Made by a program: the position numbers and the translations under genes
From: Clarkia xantiana subsp. parviflora
Taxonomy: Eukaryota > Streptophyta > Magnoliopsida > Myrtales > Onagraceae
Assembly (NCBI GenBank): GCA_036873135.1
Contig: JAPTYO010000001.1
Location: 51,902,624 to 51,966,623, forward strand
DNA length: 64,000 bases
Direction of reading: 5' to 3'
Shown here: positions 22,444-34,319 of the stretch, piece after piece
How positions within the stretch are numbered: the stretch's first letter is position 1
Layout of the letters: the number at the start of each line of letters is the position of its first letter
Notes under the pieces: generated by a model
The model's input: only the letters and a program-made list of their open reading frames with translations
Databases searched by the model: none
Told to the model about the DNA's origin: nothing

Positions 22444-23482
22444 GGTTAAAGAGTATTTTGGTGTCATATGTTTGGCTAATGTTGGCTTTTGGTGCCAAAT
22501 GTTTTATTTTGTAGGTTTTAAGTTCCATATGTTTGCATTTTGTAGACTTTTGGTGCATCCGTTAGTTAGTCAACAATTATGTTTGACCGTTAAATAATTT
22601 TATTTTGTTTAATTTAGTCCTCAAATTTTATATCTCTAAGTTTTGAATTTTACAATTTAATCCCTATTGGGTCACCACCCAAGTCTGCTGGCCACCACTC
22701 AAACTTCGCAACCACCACCTAACGTCGGCGACCACCACCCAACGCCGCCAACTACCACGAATCGGAGCTGAAAACCACGACCAGGGGCCGACACCACGAA
22801 TTAGGGCCAGTTACCACCAAATCGGGGCCGGCAGCCACCATTTGGGATCGGCCACCACCAATTGGTGCCTGCCACCACCGGGTGGTGGCCGGCACCAATT
22901 GGTGGCTGCCGATCCGATTGGGGCTGGCCGACCCCGATTTGGGTGGTGGCCACCACCAAATCGGGAACGGCCAGCCCCAATCGGGCCGGCCACTACCCCA
23001 ATTGGTGGTGGCCGGCCTCGATTGGTTGTGGCCTCCACCCAATCGGGGCAGCAGTTCCAGTTGGGGTTGTTGGCCCCGATTTGGGTGGTGGCCACCACCA
23101 ATCGGGGTCGGCCACCACCAGTTGGGGTGGTGGCCGGCCCCAAATGGCGGTGGCCTACCCCGATTTGTGGTGGTCGACCCGATTTGTGAGGTAGCCGGCC
23201 TTAGGTTGTGGTCGCAAGCTTTGAGTGCTGGCCGGCGGACTTGCGTGGTGACTGGAGAAAATAATAAGGATTAAATTGTAAAATTCAAAACTTAGAAATA
23301 TAAATTTGAGGACTAAATTGAACAAAATAAAAGTATTTAACGGTCAAACTTAACTACTGACTAACAGATGCACCAAAAGTCTACAAAATGCAACATATGG
23401 CACCAAAGCCTGTAAAAATAAAACATATGGTACCAAAAGACAACATTGGCCAAACATATGGCAACAAAAGACACTTTAACCC
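22444..23482. mobile_element. Mutator-like foldback element, family 1
   Basis: The arms match the element at 3828-4654 (left GGTTAAAGAGTATTTTGGTG, right GACACTTTAACCC). The insertion lies in an A-tract: nine A at 22435-22443 and twelve at 23483-23494, compatible with a 9-bp duplication. The 550-bp core is a GC-rich array of motifs such as GGTGGTGGCC and CCCCAATTGGGG in both orientations, longer than in the 3828 copy. It leaves overlapping frames of 96-130 codons open on both strands, a composition effect rather than genes. Confidence 0.82.
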
Positions 23483-24225
23483 AAAAAAAAAAAATGAACT
23501 TTCTTAGATCATCTCCGTTTCAAAAGCTCATTTCATTAGTGGAGTAGTGGATGACTTCAAAATAATTTTTGTATAAAATAAATTCCCTTACTAACATTGA
23601 GGGAGTAGATTATTTTAATGAATAATTTCCAACAGGTCTATTGCTGTTGTTAATTTACCTGCTAATAGGATACGTATCTTTTGCCCCACTCTTTTTATTT
23701 ATGATCGTGCATTACCGTTAAAAATTATTGCAGTAGGATAATGGCTAGGAGGATTTGAAAGATATTAGTAATTAATTTTGTGATTTTTTTTAAAATAATA
23801 TTGGGATTAGTGAACTCTAGAAGGAAAATATTAATTACACATATCAAAATTTTAACAGTGAAGTACGATCTGGAACATAAAGAGTGAGTGAGGCAGGAAA
23901 TATAAATCTGATAAAAATGCATGGTTATAGATGCTTATGATACAAAAAAATAATGTTTATGATTACGATATGAGTAAAATATATATATATATATGAGTAA
24001 AATATTACGATACGGTACCCTTAGCATTTTCAGCCCTAACCATCCGTCTTCAATTCGACAGTTCATAAAAAAATTTGTCAGTTAAATAATTTTATTTCAA
24101 TTATTTTTTTTGGCCAAGAAATAATTTTATTTTAATTAATTAATTATTTTTGCTAAACGTCATTCTGGGCCTGTGTGTTGTCAATTTGTTGGGCCAATTG
24201 GGTCCTTGTAGGAAGAATAAAATAA

Positions 24226-24758
24226 GGGTTAATAACTAAAAAACTGTCAAGGTTTACCCTATGTTAAAATTAGGTGTCTGAAGTTTGAAATGTTCAAATG
24301 GACTGTCCTAAGTTTCATTTTTATTAAAATTTGGAGTCTCGGTGTGATTACTTTAAAGAAGGCAATTCCAACGAAACCGTCTGGCGAATTCAAGCTCTCA
24401 TACACACTTCATTCTCGTCATCTTGCCGGGACCGTCACCTAAAAATTTGGTCACATCCGGGCAAGTAAATCTCGCTCTATTGTCCTTGGAAAATGGCTCC
24501 ACACCACTCTTCTAGAAACTTTTTTTTTTAATGTTCGATTTTTATGTGAAATTTGACGATTTTGTGAAAAGTAAAGAGTGATGGATTATTAGTGGGTTGG
24601 TGGGTTGATGAAAATGATTGAATGGAGATGAAAAGACGCACATAGACACCAAATTTCAACAAAAATGAAACTTGGGACGGTTCATTTTAACTTTTCAAAC
24701 TTCAGACACCTAATTTTAACATAGGGTAAACCTTGAACAGTTTTTTAGTTATTAACCC
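24226..24758. mobile_element. Mutator-like foldback element, family 2, with 9-bp TSD
   Basis: The left end GGGTTAATAACTAAAAAACT and right end AGTTTTTTAGTTATTAACCC are exact complements. Inverted homology continues past TTTACCCTATGTTAAAATTA. It is flanked by ATAAAATAA at 24217-24225 and 24759-24767, an exact 9-bp duplication. The element is 533 bp with no coding capacity. It shares ends and layout with 54912-55357 and with the half element ending at 8009. Confidence 0.9.
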
Positions 24759-25011
24759 ATAAAATAATGTTATGTAAACTTAAAATAGATATGATTATAT
24801 TTTGAAATTCAAATAAATTGTCTTTATTTATTTATTTATTTATTTATAAAGTAAGAATAAGAATTAGATAAGACGTTCCTGAATAAATGTTAGAATTATT
24901 ATCATTTTTTAAAAGCTATTTAAGCTTGATAATATATATATATATATAAATTTTTATTGAATATTTATGAGGGTTAAGAGTATAAAAGCAATCTAAACTA
25001 TGCACCGTGTT

Positions 25012-25341
25012 GCAGCATCCACAATGGTTTTACATAAATGGTATTATTTAAACTAGCCATGTAGACATTTATGTACATTTAAATACTGCGTAAAGTTAAT
25101 ATATACATAAATAATATTTGCGCTTCAATCGTTTTACTTAACTATATTCCTTAAATATATTTTATTATTAAATTTTTCAACAGTCACCAATAATATATTA
25201 TAATTAATTAGAAAATGAATTAATTTATAATAAAAATTTGGTTACGTAATACATAGTGCATTCCTTAAATTTAAGAAATAAGATATGTAAAAACAGGTAG
25301 GTCCACTCTTAAGGAATGTTATGTAAAACCATTGTAGCACA
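25012..25341. mobile_element. Tourist-like MITE, decayed copy
   Basis: This matches 1936-2350 in GCATCCACAATGGTTTTAC(A/G)TAA at the left and TTATGTAAAACCATTGTAG at the right, with a similar interior (TATTTTATTATTAAATTTT). The extreme ends have lost the terminal bases, so no target duplication is visible. Confidence 0.65.
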
Positions 25342-25800
25342 TTTTTATACATTTTACATAAAATATATGTTTAACCAACATTTTGTTGGACAATTGGGTT
25401 TGACAGTGACCCAATAGTCGTAGTGAATGACATTTGGGCCATCACATAATTGTGAATAGTAATTGGAGTACCTCGAGTTAGATTTTTAATTTGAAAACTC
25501 TATTAAATATTTATAGTATTATACATACTAATAAGAATTCAAACTAATAAAAATGGATAATAATATTCCATCATAACTCTCATATCCTCCATTGGCAGGT
25601 CCGGTTTTGCTAATTAGGAAATTAATTGTTGCCAAAATTATATTTGAAAAGTTGATATTCTCAAATTAGACAAACCGAAATTACCTATTCTAATAGTGTC
25701 CAGATACATTGCATAATGTAATTTGTGCAAGTGTATATTTGATATATGCATAATATATTTTGTGCATATATGGACATATAATCCTACCAAAATAAATGGT

Positions 25801-25805
<5 letters not shown>

Positions 25806-25869
<64 letters not shown>
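25806..25869. repeat. (TA)n microsatellite
   Basis: About 31 AT dinucleotides, just upstream of the NAC relic. Confidence 0.97.
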
Positions 25870-25873
<4 letters not shown>

Positions 25874-25979
25874 GTCGTTCTGTTTTGTTAATTCATTAAA
25901 TTTTATGAAAGGAGTGGACCTTACTCAAAGGAAAAAGAATCTCGAACCATAGAAAGAATGGTACGGCAGCTAGTTTTGG

Positions 25980-26215
25980 ATGGCAGAGGACGACAACAAG
26001 GAAGCATTGGAGACGATGCTTAGTCTAGGGCTCGGGAGTAGTAGCAATGTTGGTGTTGAAGATATCAATGTCGACGGCAATAAAAAAGAAGCAGCAGTTA
26101 TGATGCGTGGCAGCTGGAGATGATAAGCCGATGTAGTTGCCTCGTGGATTCCGGTTCCATCCAATCGAAGAAGAGATCATCACTCGTTACATCATCTTCA
26201 AGTCATCTCGGTTAT
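25980..26215 (+). pseudogene. NAC transcription factor relic (start of subdomain A)
   Basis: From 26137 the reading LPRGFRFHPIEEEIITRYII is the signature opening of the NAC domain (usually LPPGFRFHPTDEELI..YL). In the same frame TAG at 26134-26136 directly precedes it, where many NAC genes have a coding codon. Homology stops after about 25 residues near 26211, with no plausible donor site and no subdomains B-E downstream. Upstream, 25980-26123 is a 47-residue frame (MAEDDNKEALETMLSLGLG, ending in TGA), in the same frame as the NAC segment but separated from it by stop codons. I read this as a truncated 5' end of a NAC gene. Whether the 47-residue frame belonged to it is uncertain. Confidence 0.6.
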
Positions 26216-26739
26216 TCTCAAAATTTCGTAGCGTTATTTTATTGGTCAATTTTTGTCTAATATTCTTGTTTGAGTTCAGGTATTGGTTCGGTTCTGTTGA
26301 ACGAATTGTATGCACGATGCGTGTCAACGACACTGTTGTATCCTGGGAGGTGATCGCCCCTGTAATAGTCCTCGTTGCATAACCTGAGGGTGGGGTGGGG
26401 CGAAATTGCCTTAAGGAGAGCGTGATCCGCACGTGCCTCAGTTAAAACTTCGGTTTTTCCCATTCGATCTACGGATCGCTAATTTCGGTTTTCGTAACAT
26501 ACAAATTACAAGTTAATTGTATGTAGATTTCCGAATAAAAAATTAAATGGACGTCTGTCCTACATATTTCAGAATTACTATTTTACCCCTGTATCGACCA
26601 ACACATTTCCAACAATCTTAAGGCAATTTCTTGTTGGTTTTATACAATAGGGTATATTCTGAAATATGATTTTCTGTGGAAAATAGCTCAGTAAATTTTG
26701 CTGAGTATCAGAAAATTGAGCTATGGCCTCCAACGATAA

Positions 26740-26924
26740 CGATGGAGTTTTGTCACTGGTGATGTAACTTATGTTACTAACGTGACTGTGGGGGCTAAAG
26801 AAGCTATGAGTGCTTATATTGCTAATGTTCCAATTGTTGGTTTGATCAGTTTGGAAGCTTTGTTAAAAGCACCAGTTACCAGATTTGAAAACATAACCGG
26901 AATGGTTTACAACCTTGGAAAAAG
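26740..26924 (+). pseudogene. Exon-like relic of unknown family
   Basis: About 61 codons open after a TAA at 26737-26739 and run to an AAAG|GTGAGT sequence at 26924/26925, an excellent plant donor site. The peptide includes VTNVTVGAKEAMSAYIANVP and FENITGMVYNLGK. Its local base composition is less AT-rich than the flanks. I do not recognise the family and see no partner exon with a matching acceptor nearby, so it is probably a gene fragment. Confidence 0.35.
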
Positions 26925-29900
26925 GTGAGTGTAAAAATATTCATGAACAATATGTTTGTTTAGAAAAAAAAAAATATCTGTATTCAAGTCAAATAAGTAT
27001 ATATTGACTAAGAATAATATAGATGCATGTGGGGAAATAATCAAGCTAAGTGTAATGCTCTACGAGCCGGAAAGAACATTGATTGATAAATGTTTCTTTT
27101 GCTTAGTTGATTTAATTTACATGTTAATTGTGGTACCTTGTGAAGGTTAATTAACATAAATCACATCCCTACACTACAATTGATAATAAAAACAAAAGAG
27201 TAAAATTTGTGATGCATTCGAGCTCGCTCGAGTTCCTTAGTCAAATTAAAGGAATCTCATATCGCTTGATTTTGTACATATAAGCGATTACGACTTGAAA
27301 CTTATGCTTGTGCAATTCAGTAAGAAGTACTTCATCACTTGGTGTATGATAGTACAATATATTGCAATGTTCAGAAAATATGGTGAATTGCAAAATTTAC
27401 ACTTTATGAACAAGAGTTGTTATCTGAATAGTTACATAGATACGATTTAATCCATGAAGTCACTACACCGCATTCACTCTGTAGAGTTTGGTTGTGATGA
27501 GAATAATCAAACATTGAAAAAAATGATGAACTCAATGTTGATTAGTTTTGGGTAACCCAGAATACGATGAGAGAATCTATTTAGATTAGCAATTACTTTG
27601 AAAGTAAGCTACCTCGTAAGATGGATATTTTAAATTTAAGACAATAATTAACAACATGATAATTAATGTTAATTTTAGGTTATTATGATAGAAGAAAACT
27701 GAAATTGTGACGTTGGTTAATTTGAAGCTGAAATAGGAGCCAAACGACTCGTTGTTGGAGCTATAGGGCAGGGCAGGGGAATGAGGAGGATGAGAGCTAG
27801 GAGATCCACGTCGGATTTTGATTACAAAATTGGCATGTTTTGTCTATAGGCGGCGATGCCATTCACCACATCACTCTCTAATCACGTAATATGATAATAA
27901 CATTTGTAATGCTGCAGCTTTCTATTATGATATGATTGAAAACATTTAACCTTGAAAAAAGTAGCAATAATAATAATAAATAATAATTCTTTTGACAAAA
28001 TAATACAACTAAATTAGGTTAATTATATTAATTTAATTACGTCTTTGATGCATAAAAGTATATGTAACCATACGGAGGAATTGGGGCGGTGAATGAAGAA
28101 ATAGGATGATATGAATATCAATAATGGATCAGTTTGGTCGGTTGGGTGTGATAGCAACTATCTATCTCTTTGTTATTTTCTGCCGCTTTACACGTCAGAT
28201 CCCACGTCCTTCTTCATAACAACCGATAGCTAAGCCTGCCTCTTGTTTTAAAAAAAACATCAAATCTCGGTAAATCAAAACAATATCGGTAATTCTGTTA
28301 TTTACTATAATTATATAATAAATATTAAAAAAAGCCATCTATGTTGAACATTTATGGTAAAAAATGTGAGATTATATTTTTAAAAAATAGATATAAATTA
28401 ATTAGACGGTCAAGATTGCAACATGTTAATATTAAATTTTATATTACTTATATATATATATATAAACTCCAAATTAATATTGTATATATCACCGTTAAAA
28501 TATTTTATCTAATTTGAACGAAAATGGTCAAATAGTTTGCACATAATTGAAAAAAAAAAACTGACTTATAGTGATGAAATTACCTTCAAATCTTCTTCTT
28601 ATTATATCATGTGTCTCATCCTTAAAAACCATAAACTTACGAATGAGATATATGGTTTCCAAAGTAATTCGAGAGTAATTTCATCATTAAATGAAATATC
28701 TGACGATAACGACTTATCCGTAAACGAAACTTGACCTAGTAAATTATATAAAAAAAAAAAAAAAAAACTGTATCTAGTAATTTTTCTAATTACACCAATT
28801 TAGCTAGCAATTTGCATTAACCATAAATACATATAATAATACTGCACCCGAAATAAGTTAACTGCTCGGGCCTTCATTGGCTACACAATCTTGTTCTTGT
28901 ATAGGTTAATATTCATTTTTTTTTTTAGAGTTTAGTTTGCTATCTACTATACATAATATTTAATTAACCTTAATTTTCTACTTTTAAAAAGTGATTTTTT
29001 TTGTTGTTTTCAACCCAAAAATTAAGGAGAGTAGTTTGTGATGCTATATATAATCTATTGAGTAAGGCTCAAGAAGTCCATACGAAGCGGCCAGATATCT
29101 ATCTGTTTGATTTGATACACAAAGAAGTATCTGTTTGAGGAGGCTGTCTAATTGGGTCGGTTATGTGTGCCATAATTGTTGATTAAACTATCTATATACC
29201 AATATATTATTTGTGTTGGGTCCTCACCCCCGATAGACATCTTTGACACCTTTTCATTTTATTAACAAAAAATATATTATATTTAATTCATATATTTTAT
29301 AAAATTAATAATAAACATTTTTTTATCTTTAATATTATTACTAAACCATTATTTTATTTTTATTTTATTTTTTTAAGGTCGCTTAGTCGGCATGTCATAG
29401 TAATTATAATTAACTTACAATCCAATATTCATATCAATTTAAGTCAGCCCTATCATACTTATTCCGTTCAAATTTCAGATACATGTAAACTCTTTTTATT
29501 CATCGAATTATATAGATCGAGTGATATATGTTCCGCCTGTTGAGATTTTTCTACCACATAGATCAGTCACTTACCAAATTATATATATAACAAGTCAAAA
29601 TATGGGTGAAATGCGGTTCTTGAAGTTTGACCTCGTACAAATAACATTTTACTCATCGTCCAATATTTATGGACTCAAACTATTAATTTAGTTCTTCTAT
29701 TTGTTAATCCAATCACATTGTGTACAACCTAATTAATGTAACTAAATATATATTTTTTTTAAATTCAAGTCTAAACTTTATATTTTTGTGATTTAATTTT
29801 ATCTTTATTGTTAAATCAAATTTTGTTGGTATTGTGATATTGTATATAATTACGTTTGTATAGGTCAAATTTGTTCATTGATGACTCTAAGTAGTTAGGA

Positions 29901-30331
29901 ACAAGTTTACATTCTTGACACCTGATCAAGTTGATGAGTTAGATACAATTGAGCCGTTAATGACCAACGTAATGCTCGACCCAACTCATTTATATATTTA
30001 ACTATAAGGCTAACTTAGTACGGTAACTAAAGACATTAGTTAATTTTTTATTTAATTATCCTCTTCTCTTTCTCATGTTTTGAATTACGTTATGTCCCTC
30101 TTCTCTATCACATAGATTCGTTTCTCACAACGAATCAACTTGCCCATATATTTTACTTTGATTAATTATAAATATTAGTAAACTTAAGATAGATTATATA
30201 TCTTAAAATTTAAAGGACCGATACGCGTGCAACGCACGCGTTAATAACTAGTATATATATATATATGAACCCACTTCCTCATGGCTGCATATGGGGTCCT
30301 AGCTTGTATTATTAGATCGCCATACACCACA

Positions 30332-30368
<37 letters not shown>

Positions 30369-30455
30369 CAAACTAATTTAATGTAACATTTCATATATAT
30401 TTAGCACTGTAAAATAAGAATACCACTTAACCTGTCGTTTCATTAACATATACAT

Positions 30456-30461
<6 letters not shown>

Positions 30462-30509
<48 letters not shown>
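30462..30509. repeat. (TA)n microsatellite
   Basis: About 24 TA dinucleotides directly preceding a small inverted-repeat element. Confidence 0.95.
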
Positions 30510-30512
<3 letters not shown>

Positions 30513-30524
30513 CATGCTAAAACA

Positions 30525-30672
30525 CAGTCGAGTTTATTTCAACTCGATTTCTCAGTCGTTAGATCATGGGATAAAATCAATTTGAATTCAGGAGAAATAA
30601 AAAGTGTTTCTTACACATGCATAACATGATGGCTAAGAAATCGAATTGAAATAAACTCGAGTTTATTTTAAC
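30525..30672. mobile_element. Small inverted-repeat (MITE-like) element
   Basis: The arms CGAGTTTATTTCAACTCGAT and ATCGAATTGAAATAAACTCG are near-exact complements and extend to about 40 bp (CATG at the inner edges). The 148-bp unit is flanked by TA-rich tracts, so a TA target duplication is plausible but cannot be distinguished. Confidence 0.6.
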
Positions 30673-33600
30673 CAAACCTAGTATATATATATTATTTTTA
30701 CAATTTCGTGTTATAGTTAAATTCTCTCCAATGTGACGTTTTCAGTAGAATTCGAACTGACTTCGCCCATTAAAACACAACTCGCTTTAGTAGTCGGTCT
30801 AATATTGGAATATATAGAGACAAAACATTTTACTTGTATATCACGTAACTTCTTCCCGACTAAAGTTGAAAACAAAACCGAAGTCGCTCTCTACTACTAT
30901 TAGTAATCGAACCAAGAAGCAATGTGCCATAACATTATCATTTTGTTGAATGTTTTCTTTACCATTTTCTTTCTATTGCTACCTATAGTAGAAAGCATGT
31001 AATGGCAGATTTAGCAAGGGGTAGTCAATCATGTGTACGTACGTGCATGCTTTCACGCATGTTAATAAGTTTATTATGCTAAATTTATTGTACACGAACA
31101 TGCATAATTATGCTTATTATCATGTGTAATGCTCACAAATATGAATAAGGCACGTGTTCTGTATGTTTATGTTTTGTTGTTGTGTTGCGTTAAATTAGCT
31201 AATTGTATATATTCATATCTAATATATTTAAGCTAATATCAAAATAGACTTTTCTCATAGTAAGAACTATGAATTTACTATGAATTTATATATCTGATTT
31301 CACACATTTTTAATGTACAAATCGACAAACCCTAAAAGTTGAACTACTAGTTGAAATTTTTTAGTTTATAAACAAGACTTTTTTAAGAAGTACTTAAAAT
31401 TAGATTTACTAGCACAACTTTAAAATAGTTTGAAAACTGAATCGTACTATTGTGTTATCGTTTTGTCATATGTGCTTGCACAAATATGATTTTTGTGCAT
31501 ATTGTGTTGCGGTTAAAAGTTTAATAATAATATTCTTGATTTACTACTAACTATAATTAATTACTAGTAAACCCAATACCAGTACTATGTTTTAAATTAA
31601 GACATAGTACTTGAATTGGGTTTTTGCTTTGTCGGGAGGAAAAAAAGAGTGGGTAATGTCCGTTGGTAAAGATTCTTACATCATGAAGGCTAGCTTTATT
31701 GTATTGCATCATACTCAAAAAGTTATCATGCTTTCTGATTTAGCCTTTGTATTAATTATCAAATTCCTAGTTGAAGTTTTAACCGTCGGATAAAGTGCTA
31801 GTAGAAATTTTTTCCCTTACATTTTGCTAGCTAGCTCAATTTTTCAATGTGTATAAATTGCTAGCATCATTAATATATTTGACTGATTTGGACGGAATGA
31901 AATCACGTGCCCAACATATAATAAAGAACAAAATGCAGTAAATCACTAACATTAATGTTTGAGTAATCGAAATGACCAGCTGATGTTTGTGCAACCAAAC
32001 AAATTGCTAGTTGATGTTCTGACAGTCGAATACTTTGTTAACTATTTTCTTTCTTACGTGCTGGGCATGTAACCCATTCCAAATCAGACGTATATATTAA
32101 CGGAACTAGCAATTTGTATACATTGAAACATGAGTTATCAGAAGTTATCATAGTGTATCAACTAACAATTTAATAATTAACTCTTAATTTTTTTTTAAAT
32201 GGGTTGTCTATCAAATAAGAGGCTACATTTTCGTACTACTCCCTTGATGATAAATTAACTCTCTAGTTTCAGTATATCTGTAGTTACATATATGTTCAAA
32301 ATCATTTTTTTTTGCCAAGATATTCAAAATCATTGCAAATTGCAAATTAGGTGACAACACTAGTTTTACTAAAGAACGGTTCGAGTAGCAAGAGAGACAT
32401 AAACTACAACAAGGTTGATATATATTGGATCTTTAGATGAATTGAAGAGTTTTTCTTTAATTAATTAATTAATTATGGGAAGAGGCTGGCTGATCTTCTA
32501 AATGGTCCAATTGCCAAGGTGGCTTAAATTGAAACTAGCTATATAAACAAAATTGCAGACCTAATTTTCATATTATATATATAGTCGTCTGTCTATATAT
32601 CCCCTGCTAGCTATTACGTACATGTGCTTTATTGATGCATGCAGTGATTTGATTCCTTTCAAACATTTGCATGGGAGGAGCAAATAATATCTGCTGAATT
32701 AAATACTAATCAGACACTAAGTCGTATCTTAAACATCCAAATTCTACATGTGATGTGTAGAAACCATTAGCACTTATTATTGTAATATGCCATAGTAGTT
32801 TGATGTAATTTTTCTTTCTTTCTTTAATTAGAGATTTTAGATTCAAATTTAGAATTGGAAAAAAAATTAATTAATGACCACCATTTTATACATTACAAAC
32901 TGATCTGAAGCAAGAGTTGATTTTTTAATATAGAGCAATTAATTTGACAAACAGAAAATAAAGTCCAATTATCATAATTTCTTTCCTGTGTCACTTTCTG
33001 TGAAAATGAAATTACCAATACTTGGAAAATTCAAAGATTCCAGTTAAGGGTCGTAGACTTGTAGTTGGGGATTAGATTATTAGATAGATTAAATGAAAAT
33101 GCTCCACCAAATATGCAACAAATGTGAAATGATTAGATACCATACGCAAGAAGAAAGTAGAGAATTTCAAAAGCATCACTCAAATCATGTCATAAATAAA
33201 CAACAAAACTAAAAGGTAAAACAAATTTTGAATTTTATTTTAAGTTACTAAGACAAATTATCCACCCCTTTTAAATTTATTAGGATAGTTTAACTTTTCG
33301 ATTCAGTTATTTACTACGTTTCAAACTGTTCTGATTCGTCCGATCCAACATTTTAAACTTTTGTTATCCATAAAAATGTATAGATTACTAATTGAAAATT
33401 TCAACAAATAATGAACAAAAATGTCATTTTTTTTCCTTAATAAGTCTACACAGCTAGTTATTGCAATGAAATGTCTTTCCTTAACCAGATATTGATGTTC
33501 TACATCAAAGAATTAATAACAGGACAGCTACTTCTTGTGCCAGCAACCAAATCAAACCTCTTAAAGACGTTCCTATCTGTTCACTACTTGAACAAACTAT

Positions 33601-34184
33601 TTTATTATTAATTTTATTTTACTTGCCTAAGTTTTTTTTTGGGTACAACTTACTTGCCTAAGTTTCAAAATTCAAACATTGTAATTTGCTCTATCAATAT
33701 TCCTATCTGGCTACTAAGTGGAGGGCCCCGTAGTTGATGATGATCTGACGTGGCTGATCAAGATTTTCTCAAAAAGGACAAATGTTTAAATATTTAATTA
33801 CCTCATCTTAATTTAGTCTCCCTGCCAACAATTATAATCTTAATTTAGTGTTAAGGTCGGCAAAAAAAAAAAAAAAACTAGTGTTAATGTGAGTTAACTA
33901 CTAAATTTCATATGTAAAACATCAATTTCTTTTTTAGATCACAATTTAATTAAGAATATTCAGATTGTATTTGTTAATTTTTATAAGAGTAAAAAAGCTT
34001 AAAGATAACTTAATTAAAAATCATTTTTTCTTTGGTTAAAAACGAAAACATATGTTAAAAGAAAAGGCAAAAAGTAACTCTTGGATTTTTCGTTTCAAAA
34101 CATAACTTCCACTTAATAAAGTATAATGACTTAAAATGTTTTTATTGTGTCAAATGCACATGACATCAACATACCAAATTAATT

Positions 34185-34312
34185 AAAGTTAACGGGTGCA
34201 TAAAAAGCCAATAAAACGCAGACGTATCACACTAAAAGTTTTAAAAAATAACATTAAAAGTTAATTTTGGTCAAATATATCGTACCAAAAGACCATTAAC
34301 CCAAGAATAATA
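34185..34312. mobile_element. Right-arm fragment of a family 1 foldback element
   Basis: GGTCAAATATATCGTACCAA, then AAGACCATTAACCC, corresponds to the terminal arm of the 3828 and 22444 elements. The matching left arm is not found, so it is truncated. Confidence 0.45.
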
Positions 34313-34319
34313 GATAAGA

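Larger units (their letters stand above)
26930..34150. other. Long AT-rich gene-free stretch
   Basis: About 7.2 kb of very AT-rich DNA with no frame above about 65 codons and many homopolymer and TA tracts, the longest at 30462-30509 and about 30337-30364. A small inverted-repeat element sits at 30525-30672. I found no exon, RNA gene or complete transposon otherwise. Confidence 0.6.
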
